Below, piece by piece: positions 7,551 through 14,673 of a stretch of 16,068 nucleotides of DNA (position 1 is the stretch's first letter; each line of letters begins with the position of its first letter). This DNA is from an uncultured Roseburia sp. (GTDB lineage Bacteria > Bacillota > Clostridia > Lachnospirales > Lachnospiraceae). Where the stretch lies: the NCBI GenBank assembly GCA_900539115.1, contig UQAQ01000053.1:1-16068 (forward strand), read 5' to 3'. A model generated the notes under the pieces. The model did no database searches. It saw only the letters and a program-made list of their open reading frames with translations, and was not told where the DNA came from. The position numbers and the translations under genes were made by a program.

Positions 7551-8146
7551 TTCAGTTCCTTCATCCTTTCATATAACTCCTTAAAACTATTTACCCTGCA
7601 CACATCCAAATCATGACACTCCAAATTCCACGCAGCCGTATAACAAATCACTTGATTGTTTTTACGAATCTCATAAAGATTTTCCGGGCTGTCGTCTACC
7701 ATAACATCAATGTTGTTTTCCTTACAGACGCGCAATTTATCCACTCCACTGCCTTTTTCCTCACAGAAAATAATGTCGTCGTAAGTCATATGGTTTTTCT
7801 TTAACCAATGCCTTAACATCCAGCGAAATAATTTGCCGGTAATTCCGGTTTCTGTTGTGTGGACTCTGCTCGTTATAATTACAACTCGGTGTCCTTCTTT
7901 TCTTAATAAATTAACAACTTCCGCAGCATCTTCTGTCATCGGTTCTTTCAGGCAATACTTCCAAATATACTTAATCCAGAATGACTCTCTCTGTTTTTTC
8001 GTACATTCAAATACATCCTGTACCTCAAACATATCTGGATTTTTAATGGATATTCCATACTTTTTCTGAAAATATCTTTTTCCTTCCCTTAACTGAAACG
8101 TGCGAATATCCACTAAAACCCCATCCACATCTAATCCAATATTCAT
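7547..8146 (-). CDS. HAD-superfamily phosphatase, NT5C/YqfW-like
   Basis: This 199-aa protein begins with DVDGVLVD, the HAD motif I with nucleophile D6 and acid D8. Motif II is IITSR (T92, S93), the conserved lysine is K137 in GVDK, and motif IV is the acid pair D151-D152 (VDDSP). The spacing and the small helical cap between motif I and II resemble the NT5C 5'-nucleotidase type. The family removes phosphate from small molecules in the cytosol. It overlaps the fusion gene upstream and the acyltransferase downstream by ATGA, with AAAGGAG 7 nt before its start. The context suggests a phosphorylated lipid or lipid head-group intermediate rather than a nucleotide; this is inference. All catalytic residues are present. 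Confidence 0.85.
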   Translation of the reverse strand: MNIGLDVDGVLVDIRTFQLREGKRYFQKKYGISIKNPDMFEVQDVFECTKKQRESFWIKYIWKYCLKEPMTEDAAEVVNLLRKEGHRVVIITSRVHTTETGITGKLFRWMLRHWLKKNHMTYDDIIFCEEKGSGVDKLRVCKENNIDVMVDDSPENLYEIRKNNQVICYTAAWNLECHDLDVCRVNSFKELYERMKELK

Positions 8147-11100
8147 AGGTCTTCTCCTTTCAACTTTTTCTCTAACTGCTTAAACAATTCCTGTTCGTCA
8201 CAATTTAATGGATTCAATGGCTCTTGTACCGTAATATTTAATGGATATCTTTTATGCTTCTTCCAATTAAACAATTTAGGAAACTTTTCATGCCTTGGAT
8301 ATATTTCAAATCCGCCCTCTATGTATATTGGCAATATAGAAATACCCGTATCCTTTGCAATTTTTATAACGCCTTTTTTTAACGGAAGCAGACCACCATC
8401 ACGGGAGCGGGCACCTTCGGGAAATATAATTGCATTTGACCCATTTAATAAATGTTCTTTCACGCAGTCAATCTCCGGGTGTGTTCCTCGTTCTCTTTCA
8501 ACAGGAATGCACCGTAACAAACGAAAAAAGCGCTTAGAATCCAATCTCCGCTCTGCCGCTGCCAATGTCACAAATTCTTTTTTTCCTAATGTCTTTCCAA
8601 GAGCAGACAAAATCCATACGGGATCCAAATAACTCGTATGGTTCGAGCAAATAATATAAGTTCTCCCATTCTCGATATAATTTAATCCCGATATATTAAA
8701 ATGCCATAAGAATTTTGCTGCTTTCAACAAACTACTCAATAATAGCTTATCTTTCTTCTTTTCCTTAATTACCTCACTTTGTTTCTCGTCCTTATTTAAT
8801 AACAGGTACTTATGATAAAAATCTTTTTTTTCGTCCCTCTCACTCAAAGTTGGATAAAACTGTATTTTTAAAGGATATCGTCCTCCTTTCCGAATCATAT
8901 GCGGAAGCTTTTGATTCTTCGGGTATATCTCATATGCTCCTTCAATCCTGACCGGCAATATAGGAACATCTGCCTCCAGTGCAATCTTTTCAGCACCGGA
9001 TTTAAATTCACCTATTTCCCCATCCGTTGTTCTTGTTCCCTCCGGGTGAATCAAAATCACCTTGCCCTGTTGCAGACATTCAAGGACACGTTTCAAAGCA
9101 GGACTTGTATTTGCTCCTCTAGCTACCGGTATTCCACCCGTAAGCCTCAGACCTCTTCTGGATATACCGGAATCTAAATGCTCCTGTTTTGCCATGCAGC
9201 AAAAATCTTCAAGTTTTATTTTTTGCTTTCCCGCAGCCATAATCCACATCCCATCTAAATGACTTTGATGGTTTGCACAAATAATATAAGGTCCTTTCTG
9301 CGGTATGTGCTCCACACCGCTCACTTCAAACTTGTAAAACAACTTAGTAAACCAGCCAAACACCGATAACACAAATCGGTCCCCTATGTGCCGTTTCATT
9401 GGATATTGTTCCACATCATATGCCACGGTATTTTGAGCATTTTCTCCCTGATGCTCAATCATCTCACACAATTGCTTAACCGTTAATTGAGCGGAAATAC
9501 GATTTGTTAAATCCACACCAAACTGTTTTTCGATTTCTACACATAGTTCAAACAAATTCAAGGAATCAATTGCTAAGTCATCCTCTAATACAGACTCCTC
9601 CCGAATCACTTGTTGTACACCAAATGACTGCAATATTTGTTCTAGCTGCTTATACGTATCCAGTTCTTTCTCAGGATATTCAATCTGGCTTTTATTTTCG
9701 CCCATCACCTGTTTATTACGCAGTTTATATCTTTGGACTTTACCAATGGATGACAATGGTATCTTATCAATAAACTGCACATCTGCAATCCGGTAATCAC
9801 CGCCAAGTTCTTTTGACCGATTCATGAACTGGTTCTTTACCAAAGCGGTATCTTTTATCAAATCCTTTTCCAAGAAAAAAACAACTTCATCATAGCCGGC
9901 TTCCTCTACCGGAATACCTACGCATGCTGCCATAACATTTTCCGGAATGCAATCAGCATACAAATTTTCTAACTGCTCAGGCGTTACTTTCTCTCCATTT
10001 CGAAGGTGAATACTTTCCTTACTTCTTCCGGTAATATATACATATCCTTTTGAATCACAATATCCTAAATCTCCTGTTTTAAAATATCCATCCTCATAAG
10101 CTTCTTCTGTTGCCTTTTCATCCCGGAAATATCCTTTCATATGACATGGCGTTTTTACCTGAATCTCTCCAATTCCATTTGCGTCCGGATTTTGAATCCG
10201 CACCGAAATTTCAGGAAACGATGTTATTTTTCCAATAGAATCCGATGGAAATCTATCATAAACCGTTGTCGTAAGCATTGGCAGATTCATTTCCGTTGAG
10301 GCATATGTATTCATCCAGTAGTAACCCATCCTCTGAAAAAACAAACCTACTTCCCTGCTGCACTTTCCGCCACCAGTTCCTAAAAATTTCATCTTTCCAC
10401 CAAATACCTGCTTATTAATTTTTCTAAAGAAGAAACTTCCGGCTTTGATATGTAATTTTTCATTTAACGAGCCACAAAAGGAAAGCATTTTCATTGCAAA
10501 CTTTTTGTTATTTAGCTGACTTACTATCTTCGTATGAAATGTTTCATAAACTTTTGGTACCATTCCAAATGCATTTGGCTTATACTTTTGGAATCCATCC
10601 ATTAATTTTATTGAGTTTGTATTTTCGAGCAGTCCAATCTGTCCACCGCCCAATAATAAAGCAAAAAACACTGAAAAACCAGAAACATGAAACATTGGAA
10701 ACACTAATAGGTATCGAATATCATTTGTTCCAAATGCACGAAGAAGAAACTCCGCTGACTTCATCTGTGCCTCATATGTTATCATGACACCTTTTGGTTC
10801 ACTTGTTGTTCCTGATGAATATAGAATAGCAAGCACATCATCGCTGTCTTTTGATGACTCAGAAAAGTATTCTCTATCAAGAAACAAATCACCCGTTTTT
10901 ATATTAAAAACCGGATATTTTTGTGTCCATTTATAAGCATACTTTTGATAAATTTCTCCATCACATACAATGCCGCTAATATCTGATTTTTTCACCAAAG
11001 AATCCAATTCTTCCTCTGGCAGTTGTGGATTCAATACTACGCTTACTAGTTCAGAAATAGCAAGCGCGGTCACCGCAATACACCCAAATGGAGACATCGG

Positions 11101-11325
11101 TGTTAATACAAGTACACGGTCATTTCTGCGCAGCATACTCTTCTGAAATTTCTGCATTAATAATTCACATTTTAATCCAAAAGACCGATACGTTATATCT
11201 TCCTCTGTCCCATCTGATTTTATGTAAGTCAAAAAGACTTCTTCTGCTTTTTTTCCATCACATATATTGTATATTTTCTCAATAAACAGATTTCGCATCG
11301 CATTATCAGTTTTTTTATTTGACAT
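8143..11325 (-). CDS. Fusion protein: AMP-forming acyl ligase, acyl carrier protein, two PlsC acyltransferases
   Basis: This 1060-aa protein combines four modules. An ANL-family acyl-activating enzyme (about 10-540) has the P-loop YSSGTTSEPKG (169-179), YASTE (341-345), TGDLGY (417-422) and the catalytic lysine K529 in GKVQR. A phosphopantetheine carrier domain (about 555-625) has S588 in AIDSLN. The first PlsC domain (about 640-830) has NHQSHLD (H686, D691) and HPEGTR (760-765). The second (about 860-1050) has NHTSYLD (H896, D901) and FPEGAR (968-973). The obvious reading is acyl-adenylate formation, loading of the cis carrier, then transfer to a glycerolipid. E. coli Aas joins similar activities, but with the acyltransferase first and no built-in carrier. 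Its AAGGG ribosome binding site overlaps the stop codon of the lipoprotein gene. No motif is broken. Confidence 0.9.
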   Translation of the reverse strand: MSNKKTDNAMRNLFIEKIYNICDGKKAEEVFLTYIKSDGTEEDITYRSFGLKCELLMQKFQKSMLRRNDRVLVLTPMSPFGCIAVTALAISELVSVVLNPQLPEEELDSLVKKSDISGIVCDGEIYQKYAYKWTQKYPVFNIKTGDLFLDREYFSESSKDSDDVLAILYSSGTTSEPKGVMITYEAQMKSAEFLLRAFGTNDIRYLLVFPMFHVSGFSVFFALLLGGGQIGLLENTNSIKLMDGFQKYKPNAFGMVPKVYETFHTKIVSQLNNKKFAMKMLSFCGSLNEKLHIKAGSFFFRKINKQVFGGKMKFLGTGGGKCSREVGLFFQRMGYYWMNTYASTEMNLPMLTTTVYDRFPSDSIGKITSFPEISVRIQNPDANGIGEIQVKTPCHMKGYFRDEKATEEAYEDGYFKTGDLGYCDSKGYVYITGRSKESIHLRNGEKVTPEQLENLYADCIPENVMAACVGIPVEEAGYDEVVFFLEKDLIKDTALVKNQFMNRSKELGGDYRIADVQFIDKIPLSSIGKVQRYKLRNKQVMGENKSQIEYPEKELDTYKQLEQILQSFGVQQVIREESVLEDDLAIDSLNLFELCVEIEKQFGVDLTNRISAQLTVKQLCEMIEHQGENAQNTVAYDVEQYPMKRHIGDRFVLSVFGWFTKLFYKFEVSGVEHIPQKGPYIICANHQSHLDGMWIMAAGKQKIKLEDFCCMAKQEHLDSGISRRGLRLTGGIPVARGANTSPALKRVLECLQQGKVILIHPEGTRTTDGEIGEFKSGAEKIALEADVPILPVRIEGAYEIYPKNQKLPHMIRKGGRYPLKIQFYPTLSERDEKKDFYHKYLLLNKDEKQSEVIKEKKKDKLLLSSLLKAAKFLWHFNISGLNYIENGRTYIICSNHTSYLDPVWILSALGKTLGKKEFVTLAAAERRLDSKRFFRLLRCIPVERERGTHPEIDCVKEHLLNGSNAIIFPEGARSRDGGLLPLKKGVIKIAKDTGISILPIYIEGGFEIYPRHEKFPKLFNWKKHKRYPLNITVQEPLNPLNCDEQELFKQLEKKLKGEDL

Positions 11326-11330
11326 CTTGT

Positions 11331-12104
11331 TTACCCTTCCGTCACGCTGTCATCATAATCCTGTGTTACGCCAAGTTCACCATCTACATAAATTCCATCT
11401 GTTCCAATGTCATCAAATACAATTTCCTTTTCCTTGGTTTCCTCTGTATCCCGGATCAGCATAAAAGATGCCGACAATTCCGTACTATATGGATCCTTTT
11501 TTTGAAAATACATGTAAGAACTTCCATAAACTTGTACATGCCCTCCAAAGCTGTATTTCCGATCATAGAAACGAGATGTAGAACCGTCATACTCAAACCC
11601 TTCATAACTTACATTATTCCCAGTTTCATCTGTAACAAGCCCTAGTGAGTATTTTTCTTCATCTTTGTACCAATAAGAGATTTCGCTCTCCTGCTCTTGA
11701 TATGTATAGTATTCTTCAGCAGACATATTTCCTACATATACTAAAGATTGCTCAATTTGATTTTCCTTCATTTTCGCCAACTTTCCCAACTTAGAAGCAC
11801 CTCGTCCTCCCACTTTAGAATCAGACGTTTTTGTACCCAAGGAATATTCTGAAACTGAACCATCTGAGCAAAAAAATCCTATTCTTGATATCTCCTGATC
11901 CTTACCTATCAAATCATCATCATCTTTCAAATATCCAAAATAAGCAATAACATCCTTTTCAAATAATTCTGAAAACTTCATTGTGTTATCTACCGCATTA
12001 ATTCCGCCATCATTTACATCCGTCTCATTTCCCCCGCCACATCCGGTCATCATAAGCATCATACTGCACATGATAGCAAGTACTGAAAAGATTCTTTTTT
12101 TCAT
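11331..12104 (-). CDS. Lipoprotein of unknown function
   Basis: This 257-aa protein has a lipoprotein signal: MKKR start, hydrophobic core and lipobox MTGC with C22 as the likely lipidated residue, followed by a GGG and Asn/Asp-rich spacer. The rest is soluble, rich in Tyr, Ser and acidic residues, and ends in an acidic tail. I do not recognise a domain. The reading frame can open at a TTG at 12113, but that leaves no gap after AAGGAG; the ATG at 12104 lies 9 nt after it and is the better start. The stop codon is 5 nt before the fusion gene, inside its ribosome binding region, so the two are very probably co-translated. It would sit on the outer face of the membrane and may act with the lipid enzymes, which is inference. 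Confidence 0.82.
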   Translation of the reverse strand: MKKRIFSVLAIMCSMMLMMTGCGGGNETDVNDGGINAVDNTMKFSELFEKDVIAYFGYLKDDDDLIGKDQEISRIGFFCSDGSVSEYSLGTKTSDSKVGGRGASKLGKLAKMKENQIEQSLVYVGNMSAEEYYTYQEQESEISYWYKDEEKYSLGLVTDETGNNVSYEGFEYDGSTSRFYDRKYSFGGHVQVYGSSYMYFQKKDPYSTELSASFMLIRDTEETKEKEIVFDDIGTDGIYVDGELGVTQDYDDSVTEG

Positions 12105-12137
12105 ATTCCTCAACTCCTTTTTCTCACCGTTATAAAC

Positions 12138-12443
12138 CTAGTTATAAAGTTTCGCATTGGTAATCAGCATATAACTGTCGTAAAATCCCTATGTAAAAAT
12201 ACGATTTAACGATTTACTTTGCTCATGCACAAAACCCGTTAATAATTCCGGGACACCGTCCTTATTTATATCAAGAACGATAAAAGAATTATCTCTACTG
12301 GTATCTGTGGATTGTAAATATTTGGCATATATTTGTTTTGCCTGTTGTGCTTTTGTTTTCGCATGAAGAGTTGTATTACACAAAACAATGCAAAAACCTG
12401 CAAGTATTACTAAAAATAGAATATGTTTTGTTTTTTTCATCAT
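12138..12443 (-). pseudogene. Decayed exported protein gene with in-frame TAG and NPCBM-like tail
   Basis: An open stretch of 84 codons starts at 12443 after a GGAGG site. It encodes a signal peptide (MMKKTKH, hydrophobic core, LHAK) and then AKYLQ and FIVLDINKDGVPELL, a calcium-binding-like motif seen in many clostridial exported proteins. It stops at a TAG (12189-12191). The same frame continues for 16 codons, GFYDSYMLITNAKLYN, to a second TAG at 12138-12140. That tail closely resembles the C-terminus of the neighbouring NPCBM protein (GKMMITDAQVYN). The whole is far shorter than proteins with either feature. It is best read as an internal-deletion remnant of an NPCBM-type gene with a nonsense codon. 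A short functional secreted peptide cannot be excluded. Confidence 0.65.
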
Positions 12444-12468
12444 TTAAATTTCCTCCATCTTTCTTGTA

Positions 12469-12493
12469 ACCAGGGGCGAAAACCGCCCCCGGT
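12469..12493 (-). terminator. Strong GC-rich hairpin without a U-tract, between exported-protein genes
   Basis: On the minus strand ACCGGGGGCG pairs with CGCCCCTGGT through 10 bp, including one G-U, around a 5-nt loop. It starts 11 nt after the stop codon of the NPCBM gene. No T-run follows; the next bases lead straight to the ribosome binding site of the remnant gene. It may be a weak terminator or an RNA element protecting or tuning the upstream message. Confidence 0.5.
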
Positions 12494-12504
12494 AAAGTTA
12501 TTTA

Positions 12505-13521
12505 TTAATTATAGACTTGGGCATCGGTAATCATCATCTTTCCATCCCACATATTATCCCTATCAGATTGTGCTACAATTTTTATATATTTTGCATGGGA
12601 AATTTGAACATCAAATGGAATTGCTTTTGTCTTGTAATCCATTTTCGGTGATTCATAAATCTTAACCCCATCTGCATAAATTTGAATCCACGCATTCTCT
12701 TCATCGTTTAAATCTCTTGATCGTATAACATTTCCAGCAACTTTTGTATACTCTCCTCCCAAATAATACTCAATATATCGTTCCCTATAATCCGCTGCAA
12801 TTGTAATTGGATTTGTTATTGCATTGCCCCATCGGTCCTGCTTTGTTCCTTTATAATTTTCTCCCAAATCGCTATCAAACGGCTTTATATCCCACAAATT
12901 CTTCCACAGTTCCACATATTGATAGTGCAGTGTTGTATTTCCTACCCCGTCCTTTACACAAATTGTATAGTATCCCGGTTCTGCTGCCTGAAATGTGGGA
13001 GCCGCTATATCTAATGCTGTATATACGGCCGGATTCGTATTATTCAAATATCCTTTGGCAAAACCCATATACGAAATTCCATTTGCGTCTGAAGCACTCG
13101 CCGTAACCGTTGCCACTTTATTTGATACGGTATAACCTGACTGTACATCCGGCAGATGTCTATCAATACAGTTCACGCTGATATTACGGATGGTATACTT
13201 GTTCTTTTTGTTTTTAACCCGCACAGAATACCAGCCATTTGACGACGCGCTGAATTTTCTTGGCTTTGTTATGTTTTTCGCTTTTTTCCAATACTTATTC
13301 GCTGATTTTGTTACCTTCCCGGCACGCCATTTTATTTCTTTAATTTTGCTTCCCTTATTTAATTTAACGGCTACGCTGACATTTCGATTGGTAGGGGTAA
13401 CGATAGACGGAGTTAAACTAAAACCGGTTCCTTTTGCCTTTTTGGCGGCGTTTACCGGCATCGTCATTGCCAACATACCCGCTACTGCTGTTACTCCAAA
13501 TAAAATCACTTGTTTTTTCAT
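12505..13521 (-). CDS. Exported protein with C-terminal NPCBM-like carbohydrate-binding domain
   Basis: This 338-aa protein has a Sec signal peptide (MKKQ start, hydrophobic core, PVNAA near residue 26). Residues 33-118 form a lysine-rich, Ig-like beta region. Residues about 124-205 look like a second Ig-like domain (VATVTASASDANGIS, then GYYTICVKDGVGN). Residues 215-338 resemble NPCBM, a glycan-binding module: YIEYYLGGEYTKVAGNV, IQIYADGVKIYESP and the closing MITDAQVYN. No catalytic domain is present, so binding or wall attachment is more likely than hydrolysis. An upstream ATG at 13536 lies inside the GGAGG ribosome binding site; the ATG at 13521 has it 8 nt upstream and is the real start. 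The gene follows the 351-aa gene by 17 nt, so they form one unit. Confidence 0.8.
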   Translation of the reverse strand: MKKQVILFGVTAVAGMLAMTMPVNAAKKAKGTGFSLTPSIVTPTNRNVSVAVKLNKGSKIKEIKWRAGKVTKSANKYWKKAKNITKPRKFSASSNGWYSVRVKNKKNKYTIRNISVNCIDRHLPDVQSGYTVSNKVATVTASASDANGISYMGFAKGYLNNTNPAVYTALDIAAPTFQAAEPGYYTICVKDGVGNTTLHYQYVELWKNLWDIKPFDSDLGENYKGTKQDRWGNAITNPITIAADYRERYIEYYLGGEYTKVAGNVIRSRDLNDEENAWIQIYADGVKIYESPKMDYKTKAIPFDVQISHAKYIKIVAQSDRDNMWDGKMMITDAQVYN

Positions 13522-13538
13522 GTTTCCATCCTCCATTT

Positions 13539-14594
13539 TTACTTATTTGCCCCATTTGGGTCAACTGCTGTTGCTTGGTTTTTATTTACTTCAATTGGAA
13601 TCCATTTGCCTTTCCAATCGGTTCCATTGATAAATTTTTTATATTCAGTGGCTCCACCTGAATCACTAAATGCATCTGCACCTACCCACATATATACTTT
13701 CCCCACATCATTGTAAATGCGTCTTCCCTGCCGGTCTTTAAGTATATACAAAGGATAATTTAACCAAGGCATATCTTCCTGCAGCTCATAAGTGTATGTT
13801 TTTGCATGCTTACTTTTATAAAGATAATATGTTGGCATTGCATCTTTCTTTTTCACTTTTTTTGCAAGCCAGGTTCGTCCAAAGAGGGTAAGTTTTCCCT
13901 TGCTCAACTGTTTTCTTTGTTTTGCTGTTTTCTGCGGATTAATGGGAACTCTGGCATCACCGACGACAAGCACTTTATCACCATCTTCTTGTATCCGGTC
14001 AATTTTCACTTCATATAAAGGATATTTTCCGGCTTCCTTAGTCACATCAGGATGTAATTTTGTCCGTACTGCCTTTAAAATATACCGTTTTTTCACTATC
14101 TGAAAGGTAAGCTCAACATCCCCCACATTTTTCCTGCTAAAAGAATATCTGCCGCAAATCATATTATAAAAAACCTGCACACGTACAGTGATCTCATTTT
14201 TCTTCCGTTTCAGATTAATAATGCGTGACTCAACTTCTGCATCTCCCCATTCTCCTTCAAAAGCTTTATAACTTTTTGCAATACTGCGTCCGAATAAACG
14301 TTTTGAAATTTTTCTGCCATTGTTCGTTCTCTCAAAATACATAACCGTTCCAATGATCTTTTCCTTTGTTGCCAAATCCAACTTTCGGTTATTCCACCCA
14401 CTTTGATACCGCCAGTCCTCCAAAAATGAGATTGCCATCCAATCTGTAAGATCATTTACATTTCTTGTAATCTGCTGTCGATCGATCTTTGTCTTCTTCG
14501 CATTGCAGATTACTAACCCTGAATTTCCAAGAAAAATCCCCCACATACAGCTTAAGATCAAACCACATAAAATAATTTTTCTTTTTCCCATCAT
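13539..14594 (-). CDS. Exported protein of unknown function
   Basis: This 351-aa protein starts with a signal peptide (MMGKRK, hydrophobic core, probable cut after CNA at residue 32). I recognise no known domain. It is basic and rich in Lys, Tyr and Trp. Its middle (about 130-215) has alternating hydrophobic residues that suggest beta strands. The C-terminal part contains YMWVGADAFSDSGGATEYKK (about 306-325), which could be part of a binding domain. The start is supported by GGAGG 10 nt upstream. The gene precedes the NPCBM protein by 17 nt, so the two are probably made together and may act together at the cell surface. No anchor motif is visible. Confidence 0.75.
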   Translation of the reverse strand: MMGKRKIILCGLILSCMWGIFLGNSGLVICNAKKTKIDRQQITRNVNDLTDWMAISFLEDWRYQSGWNNRKLDLATKEKIIGTVMYFERTNNGRKISKRLFGRSIAKSYKAFEGEWGDAEVESRIINLKRKKNEITVRVQVFYNMICGRYSFSRKNVGDVELTFQIVKKRYILKAVRTKLHPDVTKEAGKYPLYEVKIDRIQEDGDKVLVVGDARVPINPQKTAKQRKQLSKGKLTLFGRTWLAKKVKKKDAMPTYYLYKSKHAKTYTYELQEDMPWLNYPLYILKDRQGRRIYNDVGKVYMWVGADAFSDSGGATEYKKFINGTDWKGKWIPIEVNKNQATAVDPNGANK

Positions 14595-14618
14595 TTTCCC
14601 ATATCCTCCACTTTATAT

Positions 14619-14654
14619 AATGCCAGCAGTCTCTCTTTCAAGACTGCCAGCATT
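14619..14654 (-). terminator. 14-bp hairpin without a U-tract, after the Big2 gene
   Basis: On the minus strand AATGCTGGCAGTCT pairs with AGACTGCTGGCATT through 14 bp, including two adjacent G-U pairs, around an 8-nt loop. On the plus strand those two positions are mismatches, so the structure favours minus-strand RNA. It is followed by ATATAAAG rather than a T-run and lies just upstream of the ribosome binding site of the next gene. It could be a partial terminator or an mRNA-stabilising element. Confidence 0.55.
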
Positions 14655-14673
14655 GTCTTTTATAATTTGTTTG

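Noticed and set aside
12105..12113. TTG start (12113) for the lipoprotein gene
   Set aside because: It leaves no spacing after the AAGGAG site; the ATG at 12104 has a normal 9-nt spacing and a typical MKKR signal-peptide start.
12189..12443. Complete small secreted protein of 84 residues
   Set aside because: Not excluded, but the coding-like NPCBM tail past the stop in the same frame fits a gene remnant better.
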